Below, piece after piece: positions 1 through 7,080 of a stretch of DNA of 12,288 bases. The first letter of the stretch is position 1, and the number at the start of each line of letters is the position of its first letter. A model generated the notes under the pieces. That model searched no databases and was not told where the DNA came from. It was given only the letters and a program-made list of their open reading frames with translations. Both the position numbers and the translations under genes were made by a program. Source of the DNA: a gamma proteobacterium symbiont of Bathyaustriella thionipta (GTDB lineage: Bacteria; Pseudomonadota; Gammaproteobacteria; Chromatiales; Chromatiaceae); assembly GCA_025656895.1 (NCBI GenBank), contig JAHXHF010000052.1:1-12288 (forward strand). Direction: 5' to 3'.

Positions 1-1
1 G

Positions 2-157
2 GGAAAAAGATTTTGTTTCACTGCTTTTGCGTATGGTGGCTTGATGGCTGACTGTCAGGTTGATTTGGATTTCAGTGAAACTTCAGTTCATAGAAACTCC
101 CCTTCTTTAATATCTTATGGTCATCTTGAAACCAGTCATCTTGAAACCAATCCCTGA
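2..157 (+). other. Open frame entering from the left edge, possible gene 3' end
   Basis: The frame starting at position 2 is open for 51 codons from the window edge to a TGA at 155-157. If coding, it would be the C-terminus of a plus-strand gene ending in HLETSHLETNP, where the HLETS/HLETN repeat comes from the 15-bp tandem duplication at 120-149. I do not recognise the peptide, and an open frame of this length can occur by chance. The sequence left of the window would decide it. Confidence 0.2.
120..149. repeat. Perfect 15-bp tandem duplication
   Basis: The unit gtcatcttgaaacca occurs twice back to back (120-134 and 135-149) without a mismatch. Identity this high suggests recent slippage or a recent duplication. 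It lies about 70 bp outside the inverted-repeat element that begins near 222. Confidence 0.85.
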
Positions 158-221
158 TGTAAGTAATAACAGCCACTCTGCTTCAGGTCAAATAAGTGAT
201 TTAGTAGTTAATCACACAGTA

Positions 222-463
222 AACCTGGAATCCTCAGTTGAACGGGGTGGAGTGTGCGTTTGTGGTGGTGCAGGGCAAGGCGCAACGACGCGTCAATAGC
301 AGGCCTATTGCAAGTCGTTGCAACGCTGCCATGTGCCTCCACAAGCGTGCAATCCGCCCCGTAGCGGCCTTCTCCCAACAGCTGAATCGAGCATGGGCAC
401 AATTTTGCCCGTATCTCATTGGCTTATTACTTGCTCGAAGCGGTCAACTGAGGAATCCAGGTT
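222..463. mobile_element. MITE-like non-coding element with 20-bp terminal inverted repeats
   Basis: Positions 222-241 (aacctggaatcctcagttga) match the reverse complement of 444-463 at 19 of 20 bases, which gives a 242-bp unit. If the termini are taken as acctgg...ccaggt (223-462), both flanks show the trinucleotide TAA (220-222 and 463-465), a possible target duplication. No plausible transposase fits inside; the short open frames here have no recognisable product. The right end is 8 bp past the stop codon of the MFS transporter gene. The interior holds a 121-bp imperfect palindrome (242-362), a 7-bp stem TCGAGCA/TGCTCGA (387-393, 432-438) and a small GGGCA/TGCCC stem. The call as a MITE rests on structure alone. 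A structured RNA gene or repeat-family member is an alternative. Confidence 0.6.
242..362. repeat. 121-bp imperfect palindrome with equal 58-nt arms
   Basis: The left arm 242-299 pairs with the right arm 305-362 around a 5-nt loop (caggc, 300-304). Matching blocks include ACGGGG, CTTGTGG/TTTGTGG, GGCA, an uninterrupted 8-bp block GCAACGAC/GTCGTTGC and the loop-proximal CAATAG/CTATTG. One 1-nt offset and scattered substitutions, several of them compatible with G-U pairs, interrupt the arms. It would form a long hairpin in either transcript and could act as a terminator or RNA-stability element at the 3' end of the minus-strand operon. Confidence 0.7.
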
Positions 464-471
464 AAATTACT

Positions 472-2091
472 TCAGGCGCTATTCAGACGGGATTTTTTAA
501 CGGCCAAAATAGCCAGCAAAGGCAATAACAGCGACAGCAATGTAACCGTAATCAACAGCATCCCCAGTTCACTGTAATCGGCCGGTACGCTGATGACACC
601 AGTGTCGCTGTCTTTAACTTCCCGGGTTATGGTGAAAATCTGGTTAAGATATTTAGTTCCCAGATTACTGAGCGATAAAGCCAGATTGGTAAAAGAAGCC
701 ATTACAGCAAAAAAGGTGGCTTTTAGATGAGTGGGTGCGGCATTGGCAATCCAGGCCAGCATGGGAATCATGGCAATCTGCCCCAGGGGTGATTCCAGAG
801 CCGTATCAATAACCGCAATAAAGCGTGCATCAACCACGCCACCGGTCAGGCTGGCTGTCCATTCATGCAGACCGTAAAACATACCCAGCACCGGCAAAGA
901 TAACAGCGTACCCGCAAGGGTAAGAAAAGCCACCACATAGGCAATAGAGCGCTCTGCCATGAAACGCCGGAAAATGAACATACCAAACAGCGTCAGACTA
1001 CCGGAAATCAGCGACAATATGGATAAAAACTGCTGGTCGAAACCCAAATCATCAATCTGCCACCAACTTGCCCCGGCACCCGGGCCCGGTATGGCACGAA
1101 ATACAAAAATAATAATGGCTGTGCCAACCAATGTACGGCGGGCGTCTTCATCCAATACCCGTAACAAACGATAAATCAGAAAAGAAATAATGCCCAGAGA
1201 ACCGATAAATACAATTTCCTGGTTATATTCAGCATCACTGAAACCCATCAGCAAGGTAAAAACAACATAGATCAGACCACCGCCCAATATCCACCAGTTG
1301 GGGGCTGTTGCCGCATCATGAGGTGTCAGCATGGCTTGAGCGGCTTTGCGTTCAATACCACCCGCCAGCAGTTGTTTGAATTTGTGAATACGCACGCGGC
1401 TGGCTAATAAAACACCCAGGACTGAAATCAGGGGAATAATCAGTGCCATCTGATAAATATGGATATAAGCCGCCAGCTTTTCACTTTCCGGCATATTCTC
1501 TACATTGTTGAAGGCATAGATATTCACCATAGCCACCAGCACAGTGCCACCGATGATGGCCACCCGCCCCAGGGTCTGCATGGTGGTGTGCATCAAACGC
1601 AGGCGCTGCTGTGCAATCGGCTTACCATCCGCATCGTATCCTGGCACAGCCTCCACCGTCATGGCATCGGCCACCACATCCTGCAATACATAGCCCACCG
1701 GAGATAACAGACTGCTGATTACGTACCAGGCCTCCATCGGCAGATATTGCGACATTTGCTGCGGGTAACTGAGCAAGGCCAGCATAATCAGCAGGCCTGT
1801 AGCAATCAAAGCGGCTCCGGCATAAACCAGAATAGATTTCCAGCGCCAGATCAAATCAACCAGATGCCCCAGAGGCATTTTCAGCGTCCAGGGCACAACC
1901 AGCCAGAAACCCAGCATGGCCAGAAATTCAGCCGACAATCCCAGATAGTCTTTAACAAAAAAAGTGCCGACAATGCCGGTCAGGCTGGAAATACCGGCAG
2001 CCAGATAAACCATTAAGGGCGGCAGGTAAGACAGTCTCAGCTCACGACCTAATTCAAAAATATTGCGATCTATCCAGCGGTACAGGCGCAT
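472..2091 (-). CDS. BT1/folate-biopterin-transporter-like MFS protein
   Basis: This 539-residue polytopic inner-membrane protein has about 12 to 14 hydrophobic segments. Residues 71-81 (KMPLGHLVDLI) and 137-147 (QDVVADAMTVE) resemble the signature regions of the BT1/folate-biopterin transporter branch of the major facilitator superfamily, where a D-x-x-x-D-x-x-x-E stretch is typical. The substrate cannot be read from the sequence. I chose the ATG at 2091, beginning MRLYRWIDR, because a GGGA ribosome site lies upstream and the start follows the permease stop by 5 nt. The longer frame starting at 2184 would add 31 non-family residues overlapping the permease gene. It is the last gene of the minus-strand run, and the 222-463 repeat element starts 8 bp past its stop. 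Membership of MFS is secure; the BT1 assignment is probable. Confidence 0.65.
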   Translation of the reverse strand: MRLYRWIDRNIFELGRELRLSYLPPLMVYLAAGISSLTGIVGTFFVKDYLGLSAEFLAMLGFWLVVPWTLKMPLGHLVDLIWRWKSILVYAGAALIATGLLIMLALLSYPQQMSQYLPMEAWYVISSLLSPVGYVLQDVVADAMTVEAVPGYDADGKPIAQQRLRLMHTTMQTLGRVAIIGGTVLVAMVNIYAFNNVENMPESEKLAAYIHIYQMALIIPLISVLGVLLASRVRIHKFKQLLAGGIERKAAQAMLTPHDAATAPNWWILGGGLIYVVFTLLMGFSDAEYNQEIVFIGSLGIISFLIYRLLRVLDEDARRTLVGTAIIIFVFRAIPGPGAGASWWQIDDLGFDQQFLSILSLISGSLTLFGMFIFRRFMAERSIAYVVAFLTLAGTLLSLPVLGMFYGLHEWTASLTGGVVDARFIAVIDTALESPLGQIAMIPMLAWIANAAPTHLKATFFAVMASFTNLALSLSNLGTKYLNQIFTITREVKDSDTGVISVPADYSELGMLLITVTLLSLLLPLLAILAVKKSRLNSA

Positions 2092-2096
2092 TTTGC

Positions 2097-2804
2097 TTAA
2101 TTTTCCCGCATGGAAATAAAGACCGAGCGGGTCCAGATCAGAAACAGAGCCGTAGCCAGCCCGGATGACGCAAACACCATGCACATAACCATAATCTGGT
2201 AACGCACTGCGACCAAAGGTGAAACACCGGATAAAATCTGCCCCGTCATCATGCCCGGCAGGGCTACCAGTCCCACTGCGAACAGGGAATTTACAATTGG
2301 AATCATGGCCGCGTTAAAAGCGGTATTGCGGGCGGTAATAAAATCAACACCCCGCTGCAGTTCACTTTCCATACGCTCGGCCGCCAGACTGATATTGGTT
2401 AATGCATTCGCAAAAATCATCCCCCCCAGCGGTACAATGATACGCGGATCGTACCAGGGTGAGGCCTGTAAAACACCCACCACCACCAAAGCCAGTACCG
2501 CACCACCGGCCAGCCCGATAGACGCAAATGCATAACGAAATAACGCCCGACGATGATGCGGAATGGTACGTAAGGCAATGTGGCTGGAAACCAGCACCAT
2601 AAAAAACAGAATGAGCAAAATCATCCACATATTTTCGGATGAGAAAAGATAAACCAGTAAATAGCCGATCAGCAGCAATTGAAACAGCATACGCATCAAG
2701 GCATGCAGGCTGGTCAGCAGCGGCAAACGCCAATGCGCGTAAATACCAATCAGCAGTAATACCGGAATGGCACTAAGTGCCAGATTAAGCAGAGGAATTT
2801 GCAT
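2097..2804 (-). CDS. UPF0014/FetB-family ABC transporter permease
   Basis: The 235-residue membrane protein has about six or seven hydrophobic segments. It carries the family blocks IIVPLGGMIFANALTNISLAAERM (about residues 122-145, with the NAL...ISL core) and LPGMMTGQILSGVSPLVAVRYQIMVM (about 182-207). These match FetB/YbbM of Escherichia coli, the permease partner of the ATPase FetA in putative iron export tied to peroxide resistance. Length is close to the family's usual ~250. No ATPase gene with Walker motifs lies beside it in this window, so its partner must be encoded elsewhere or be shared. The ribosome site before the ATG at 2804 is weak. It starts 23 bp after the lipoprotein gene and stops 5 nt before the MFS gene, so co-transcription is likely. 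Confidence 0.8.
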   Translation of the reverse strand: MQIPLLNLALSAIPVLLLIGIYAHWRLPLLTSLHALMRMLFQLLLIGYLLVYLFSSENMWMILLILFFMVLVSSHIALRTIPHHRRALFRYAFASIGLAGGAVLALVVVGVLQASPWYDPRIIVPLGGMIFANALTNISLAAERMESELQRGVDFITARNTAFNAAMIPIVNSLFAVGLVALPGMMTGQILSGVSPLVAVRYQIMVMCMVFASSGLATALFLIWTRSVFISMREN

Positions 2805-2827
2805 ACAGCGGCCAGCCGTTATCCCGG

Positions 2828-3445
2828 CTATTTTTTTTGCTTCGGCAACAAGCCGCTTTTATTCATGTCTTCAATCAGAGCCGCAATCACGGATTCTATG
2901 GTTTCACTATCGGAAGCCGGATCCATGGTTACCGATTTGGCTGACCACAACAATTTCTCATTGCTGACCTCATACAAAGAGGTTTCCAGTTTTACATCCA
3001 CCTGCTCGCTGCTGTAGGCCGGTTGGTAAACATATTGGTAGGAACGCCCGTAATAACCGTACATGCCACCTGCTGCGAACCCGGGTGCCAGCGTAGTACG
3101 TGCCGGATGATGCACCTGTGTTTTATCCACCGATATTAAATGGGTAATCAATAGATAACGATACTGACCGCCCGCAAGGGTTTTTTCCAGTTTGCTGATG
3201 GCTGCATTTTTATTAGCCGGCAAGGGTTCCCGGCTGGGCGAGGCATGGATACCGTGTTTCCGCAGCGCCAGAGAAAATTGTTGTTCATAAAGATGACGAA
3301 TAGCTTCTTCACGACTGATACCGACCACCAGCACGTCATCAATGCTGCCCTGGTGATCGGGGTCTGTCCAGCTGACATCAACCCGGGTAGTGGAAGCACA
3401 GGCACTTAATAACAAAGCAAACAGTAGCAAAGCGGTTATTTTCAT
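2828..3445 (-). CDS. Putative outer-membrane lipoprotein, function unknown
   Basis: The 205-residue protein has a short lipoprotein signal with lipobox L13-S-A-C16. Residue 17 is Ala rather than Asp, so by the usual sorting rule it would go to the outer membrane. The mature part begins with a conserved-looking RVDVSWTDPD stretch and a predicted alpha/beta fold (DDVLVVGIS, YRYLLITHL). A Gly/Tyr-rich turn follows at about residues 125-144 (GGMYGYYGRSYQYVYQPAY), and a strand pattern at about 149-170 (VDVKLETSLYEV..EKLLWS) recalls DUF4136-like and related stress lipoproteins. I cannot assign a family with certainty. A GGGG ribosome site lies 6 nt before the ATG. It sits 41 bp after the chalcone-isomerase-like gene and is probably in the same transcript. 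Confidence 0.7.
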   Translation of the reverse strand: MKITALLLFALLLSACASTTRVDVSWTDPDHQGSIDDVLVVGISREEAIRHLYEQQFSLALRKHGIHASPSREPLPANKNAAISKLEKTLAGGQYRYLLITHLISVDKTQVHHPARTTLAPGFAAGGMYGYYGRSYQYVYQPAYSSEQVDVKLETSLYEVSNEKLLWSAKSVTMDPASDSETIESVIAALIEDMNKSGLLPKQKK

Positions 3446-3486
3446 AGCAGCCCCGAATTCATAAATTGCCTGTGAGCCGATAGCAT

Positions 3487-4050
3487 TTATTGGCCTAGCA
3501 TGCCGGCTTTCAATGGTTCAATCTCTTCAGGTACTTTTGCTGCCAGCCAGACATTCAGCAAGGCGTTATAAAAACCAGCGCCGTGAATAACGGCGGCTTT
3601 ATTACCTGCAACCTTAACGCGCACACCATCTGCCGCAAAATCAAACACCAGTTGCTGGCCTTTTTGCATATCTTTTTGAGTGCCGATAAATTGCTTTATT
3701 TCTGCACTGATTTGAGCCGCATCGGGTGAGCGTTTCAAGCCCTTGAGCCAGCCCTCGTTTAACTTTTCCTTGTCCACATCACGCACAAAATGCATCACCA
3801 CTCTTTTATTGGAAGTGCTGTGCAAAATAGCCTCAGCATCACTTTGTTTTTCACTTAAATACAAGCCAATCACGTACACATCTATTTTTAAAAAAGTCGC
3901 TTCACGCAAACCCATGCCATTCAGAACCAGTGTCTGCCCGTCAACTTTTTCTGTGTCCGGCATTTTTACACCGGCCAATTCTGCTGATTGTGCCGTCAGG
4001 CTCAATACCATGAAAGCAAAACTTAAAAGTAAAGCCGCTGGTTTATACAT
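3487..4050 (-). CDS. Secreted chalcone-isomerase-like family protein
   Basis: The 187-residue protein has a Sec signal peptide (about residues 1-23, cleavage likely after QSA) and then a bacterial chalcone-isomerase-like domain. The visible family marks are LNGMGLREATFLKIDVYVIGLYL (about residues 44-66), KRVVMHFVRDVDKEKLNEGW (about 82-101) and the C-terminal block HGAGFYNALLNVWL (about 156-169). Bacterial members are periplasmic and their reaction is unknown; they should not be read as flavonoid enzymes. A strong GGGGAG ribosome site lies 6 nt before the ATG. The gene starts only 17 nt past the purA stop, which suggests read-through from purA. Confidence 0.8.
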   Translation of the reverse strand: MYKPAALLLSFAFMVLSLTAQSAELAGVKMPDTEKVDGQTLVLNGMGLREATFLKIDVYVIGLYLSEKQSDAEAILHSTSNKRVVMHFVRDVDKEKLNEGWLKGLKRSPDAAQISAEIKQFIGTQKDMQKGQQLVFDFAADGVRVKVAGNKAAVIHGAGFYNALLNVWLAAKVPEEIEPLKAGMLGQ

Positions 4051-4067
4051 TTTTTTCTCCCCAAAAA

Positions 4068-5360
4068 TCAGGCAAATGGATGGCGTAATACAATGGTGTC
4101 CGAACGATCAGGACCGGTCGAAACAATATCGATCGGCGCATGGCAGATTTCCTCTATCTTACTCAGGTAGGAACGTGCATTTCTTGGTAAATCATCCAGG
4201 GCTTTGATGCCAGCAGTTGATTCAGACCAACCCGGCAGCTCGATATACTCCGGCTCACAGCGCTCAAAGGCTTCGGCGTCAGCCGGGGGTACATCTATAG
4301 TTTTACCATCCAGTTTATAGCCGGTACAGATACGCAGGGTTTCCAGGCCGTCCAATACATCCAGTTTGGTAATACACAGTCCGCTGACACTGTTCAACTG
4401 AAAGGAACGCTTCAAAGTTACCGCGTCCAGCCAGCCACAGCGGCGCGCGCGACCGGTGGTTGCGCCCAGTTCATGGCCTTTTTTGGCCAGATACTGCCCG
4501 ACCTCATCAAATAATTCAGTCGGAAAAGGCCCTGATCCCACCCGTGTGGTATAAGCTTTGGTGATACCCAGAATATAATCCAGGTCTCGCGGCCCGGTAC
4601 CGCTGCCAGCGGCGGCACCACCAGCCGTGGTGGTAGAAGAGGTCACAAAAGGATAGGTTCCGTGATCAATATCCAGCAAGGCGCCCTGCGCTCCTTCAAA
4701 CAATAAATTCTTGCCCATGTGATGCAAAGAACCGAGTACAGCCGGTATATCGGCCATCAGGTCAATCAGTTTTTCACGCTGCTGCAGGGCCTCATCCAGA
4801 ACCAGCTGGTAATCGACCGGCTCAGCCTTGTAATAATGTTGCAACGAAAAGTTGTGATATTCCATCACTTCACGCAAACGTTCAGAAAAGTGATCAATAC
4901 GAGCCAATTCACCAAAACGCAGTCCGCGCCGGGCAATTTTATCTTCATAAGCGGGGCCAATACCACGCCCGGTGGTGCCAATGGCTTTTTTACCGCGTGC
5001 TCGCTCACGTGCCTGATCCAGTGCTACATGATAAGGCAGAATCAGGGCGCAGGATTCACTGATGGATAAACGCTCACGCACCGGAATGCCGGCGGCTTCC
5101 AGCATGTTCATCTCTTCCAGCAAAGCACTGGGAGACAGCACCACGCCATTACCAATCAGGCAACGTACATTGTCACGCAACACGCCGGAAGGAATCAGGT
5201 GCAAAACCGTTTTGTGGCCATCAATAACCAGGGTATGGCCGGCATTATGCCCGCCCTGAAAACGTACTACCGCAGCGGCACGATCGGTTAACAGATCGAC
5301 CACCTTGCCTTTTCCTTCATCGCCCCATTGGGTGCCGACAATAACTATATTTTTACCCAT
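4068..5360 (-). CDS. purA: Adenylosuccinate synthetase
   Basis: PurA joins IMP and aspartate at the cost of GTP, making adenylosuccinate on the way to AMP in the cytoplasm. The 430-residue protein has the usual length and all main motifs. The P-loop-like GTQWGDEGKGKVVD is at residues 9-22, with catalytic Asp14 and, in GGHNAGHT, His42. Further blocks are TTGRGIGPAYEDK, FEGAQGALLDIDHGTYPFVTSS, TRVGSGPFPTE, the GTP/aspartate-loop segment TTGRARRCGWLD and, near the end, STGPDRSDT. A GAGG site precedes the ATG by 5 nt. It follows hisZ by 84 bp and precedes the chalcone-isomerase-like gene by 17 bp. The hisZ-purA order is common in gammaproteobacteria with short-form HisG. Confidence 0.97.
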   Translation of the reverse strand: MGKNIVIVGTQWGDEGKGKVVDLLTDRAAAVVRFQGGHNAGHTLVIDGHKTVLHLIPSGVLRDNVRCLIGNGVVLSPSALLEEMNMLEAAGIPVRERLSISESCALILPYHVALDQARERARGKKAIGTTGRGIGPAYEDKIARRGLRFGELARIDHFSERLREVMEYHNFSLQHYYKAEPVDYQLVLDEALQQREKLIDLMADIPAVLGSLHHMGKNLLFEGAQGALLDIDHGTYPFVTSSTTTAGGAAAGSGTGPRDLDYILGITKAYTTRVGSGPFPTELFDEVGQYLAKKGHELGATTGRARRCGWLDAVTLKRSFQLNSVSGLCITKLDVLDGLETLRICTGYKLDGKTIDVPPADAEAFERCEPEYIELPGWSESTAGIKALDDLPRNARSYLSKIEEICHAPIDIVSTGPDRSDTIVLRHPFA

Positions 5361-5393
5361 GATTGCCTCGGTTATTCTTTATCACTGAAATAG

Positions 5394-5415
5394 TTACGAA
5401 ATAATTACGAAATAA
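5394..5415. repeat. Two perfect 11-bp tandem units in the hisZ-purA gap
   Basis: TTACGAAATAA occurs at 5394-5404 and again at 5405-5415, followed by a partial third unit (ttaaa). It lies in the AT-rich 84-bp gap upstream of purA. It could be slippage or part of a regulatory site; nothing identifies a binding protein. Confidence 0.7.
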
Positions 5416-5444
5416 TTAAATGGTTTATTGAGCCTGATATGACT

Positions 5445-6638
5445 TTAGGCATTCGGCGGCAGTTCATGCAGAACCCATTCGCCGGACTGTTCAATCAATT
5501 CATGCTGGCAGCCCATTGCCTGTGCATCAGCCTGCTGCCCGGGTAGCATATTAATTACCTGATAGCCCTGCTTGCGCAGACTGGCTTTTTTCTCATGCAG
5601 CCTGGCTGAAAACTGCCAGGGTGCGGCCACACGCGGCTTGCTGGCGGTTTCGCTCTGATGCGCCAGCGCCATAAGTTTTAATAAATCTGCACTAAAGCCG
5701 GTTGCGGGGCGCGCACGACCAAAGGTTTCGCCAATGGCATCGTAACGTCCGCCACGAGCAATCTCATGCCCTTCTGTCTCGATAAAAGCCGCAAAAACCA
5801 GGCCGGTTTGATAACGGTAGCCGCGTAATTCTGCCAGATCCATATATAAGGGTGTGTCCGGAAAATGCTGCCCGACCCATTCCGCTGTTTGCTGCAGTTC
5901 GGCCAGCGCACTCTTGACCCGCTGACTGTCACCCAGTTGCTCATGTGCCAGCGCCAGCGTTTCTGCGGCTTCACCGTTCAGTTGTGCCAGAGCGATTAAA
6001 CGCGCTCCGGTGCAGGCATCCAGCGTGCCATCATCCATTTGTGACTGCAGCCAGGGCAGATCTTTCCGTTGCATGGCAGAAAAAATCCGGCTTTCCAGGG
6101 GGCCATCAAGATCAGCATCCTGAATCAGTGTGCGATAAATTCCGACATGCCCCAAATCCAGATAGATATCCTGAACCCCGGTACAGCCAATGGCCGCCAT
6201 CATCAGTGACAGAATTTCAAAGTCACTCTCAATACCGCTGTGCCCGAACAATTCGGCACCCAATTGAATTTGTGAGCGACTGCCACCTAATCCATTCGGC
6301 AGGGTTCTCATGACCTCACCCAGATAACACAGACGTGTTGGCTGCTCCTTGCGTAACTGGTGCGCATCAACACGTGCTGCCTGCGGCGTTATATCGGTAC
6401 GAATACCTAATTGCCGCCCACTGAGCTGATCCATCAATTTGAACATTTGCGGCGCCAGATCCTGTCCCACACCGCTGGTGAGTGATTCCAGATATTCCAT
6501 CATGGGTGGAATAATCAGCTCATAGCCCCAACTGTCAAACAAATCCAGCATACGACGACGCTGCTGCTCCAGCAATAAAGACCGGGGCGGCAGGAATTCA
6601 TCGATACCTTCAGGTAATAACCAGTGTGCGTAATCCAT
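5445..6638 (-). CDS. hisZ: ATP phosphoribosyltransferase regulatory subunit HisZ
   Basis: HisZ is a histidyl-tRNA-synthetase paralogue that binds short-form HisG to make the first, histidine-feedback-controlled enzyme of histidine synthesis. The 397-residue length is typical. Visible class II synthetase-like features are motif 1 around residues 22-50, motif 2 with RTDITPQAAR (80-89) and RLCYLGEVMRT (102-112), GAELFGH (127-133), and RGGRYDAIGETFGRARPATGFSADL (295-319). The C-terminus is too short for the anticodon-binding domain of true HisRS, which argues for HisZ. The start at 6638 begins MDYAHWLLPEGIDE, normal for the family, with an AGGT site upstream. It lies 7 nt after the DUF2065 stop. 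hisG itself is not in the window. Confidence 0.93.
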   Translation of the reverse strand: MDYAHWLLPEGIDEFLPPRSLLLEQQRRRMLDLFDSWGYELIIPPMMEYLESLTSGVGQDLAPQMFKLMDQLSGRQLGIRTDITPQAARVDAHQLRKEQPTRLCYLGEVMRTLPNGLGGSRSQIQLGAELFGHSGIESDFEILSLMMAAIGCTGVQDIYLDLGHVGIYRTLIQDADLDGPLESRIFSAMQRKDLPWLQSQMDDGTLDACTGARLIALAQLNGEAAETLALAHEQLGDSQRVKSALAELQQTAEWVGQHFPDTPLYMDLAELRGYRYQTGLVFAAFIETEGHEIARGGRYDAIGETFGRARPATGFSADLLKLMALAHQSETASKPRVAAPWQFSARLHEKKASLRKQGYQVINMLPGQQADAQAMGCQHELIEQSGEWVLHELPPNA

Positions 6639-6645
6639 TGCTAAT

Positions 6646-6831
6646 CTACCTGACCAGATACAAAATAATCAGACCAATCACCATAGCAAGCAGTCCGGCT
6701 GTGCGCAAAGACTGGTTACTCTGTGCGGCCATCATGGCGTACATACGACGTGCTGATTCCGGGTTAATAAACGGCATCATACCTTCAAATATCAGCAACA
6801 ATGCCAGTCCTACCCATAAAGCTTCAGCCAT
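6646..6831 (-). CDS. DUF2065 (YjeT-like) small inner-membrane protein
   Basis: The 61-residue protein has two hydrophobic segments (about 4-21 and 44-60) joined by a short polar stretch with NPESARRMYAMMA. This matches the DUF2065/YjeT family, usually found between hflC and hisZ or purA in gammaproteobacteria. The function is unknown; the location suggests a link to the HflKC complex, but that is inference. The start ATG at 6831 has a weak GAGA site. It is now separated from hflC by a 249-bp gap that contains an inverted-repeat element. Confidence 0.88.
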   Translation of the reverse strand: MAEALWVGLALLLIFEGMMPFINPESARRMYAMMAAQSNQSLRTAGLLAMVIGLIILYLVR

Positions 6832-6861
6832 GATTTTCTCACTGATACCTCAGTCGTTAAA

Positions 6862-7050
6862 AAAGCCGGAGGCTGGGAGCCTGTCGGGCTTAATTGATCG
6901 TAGCGAGGGAAAGTTATTTTGAGTCCATTTTTTTTGATCGTTTGAGGAGAATACTGTAATTATTTGACGAAAAGGATCAGAATAATGGGCCAAAATACCT
7001 TTTCCACAGTAGATTCATAGTAAGTCCGACAGGCTCCCAGCCCCGGCTTT
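6862..7050. mobile_element. MITE-like element with ~30-bp terminal inverted repeats
   Basis: The left end 6862-6892 (31 nt, aaagccggaggctggg...) matches the reverse complement of the right end 7021-7050 (30 nt), with one extra A and one substitution. The 128-bp interior is AT-rich, has no credible ORF and contains a direct repeat TTGATCGT..GAGG (6894 and 6934). Each end also folds partly on itself (GGCT/AGCC). No clear target duplication is seen next to the termini. It lies symmetrically 30 bp from hflC (stop at 7081) and 30 bp from the DUF2065 start (6831). Its termini are unrelated to those of the 222-463 element. A large RNA hairpin acting as an intercistronic processing or attenuation site is the alternative reading. 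Confidence 0.65.
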
Positions 7051-7080
7051 CTCAATAATCAGCGTATTATCTGCCGGCTA

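Noticed and set aside
242..362. The palindrome as an integron attC site
   Set aside because: I found no paired GTTRRRY/RYYYAAC core sites in the right places, no cassette-like gene arrangement and no integrase.
238..465. A 75-codon plus-strand frame inside the repeat element, with overlapping minus-strand frames
   Set aside because: The frames follow the palindrome and terminal repeats rather than any protein pattern; no transposase or known small protein is recognisable.
2092..2184. 31-residue N-terminal extension of the MFS protein
   Set aside because: It overlaps the permease reading frame, lacks family similarity, and a better start lies at 2091.
3743..4207. A 154-codon plus-strand frame across the purA/chalcone-isomerase-like junction
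   Set aside because: It is antisense to two genes with clear family motifs and good ribosome sites.
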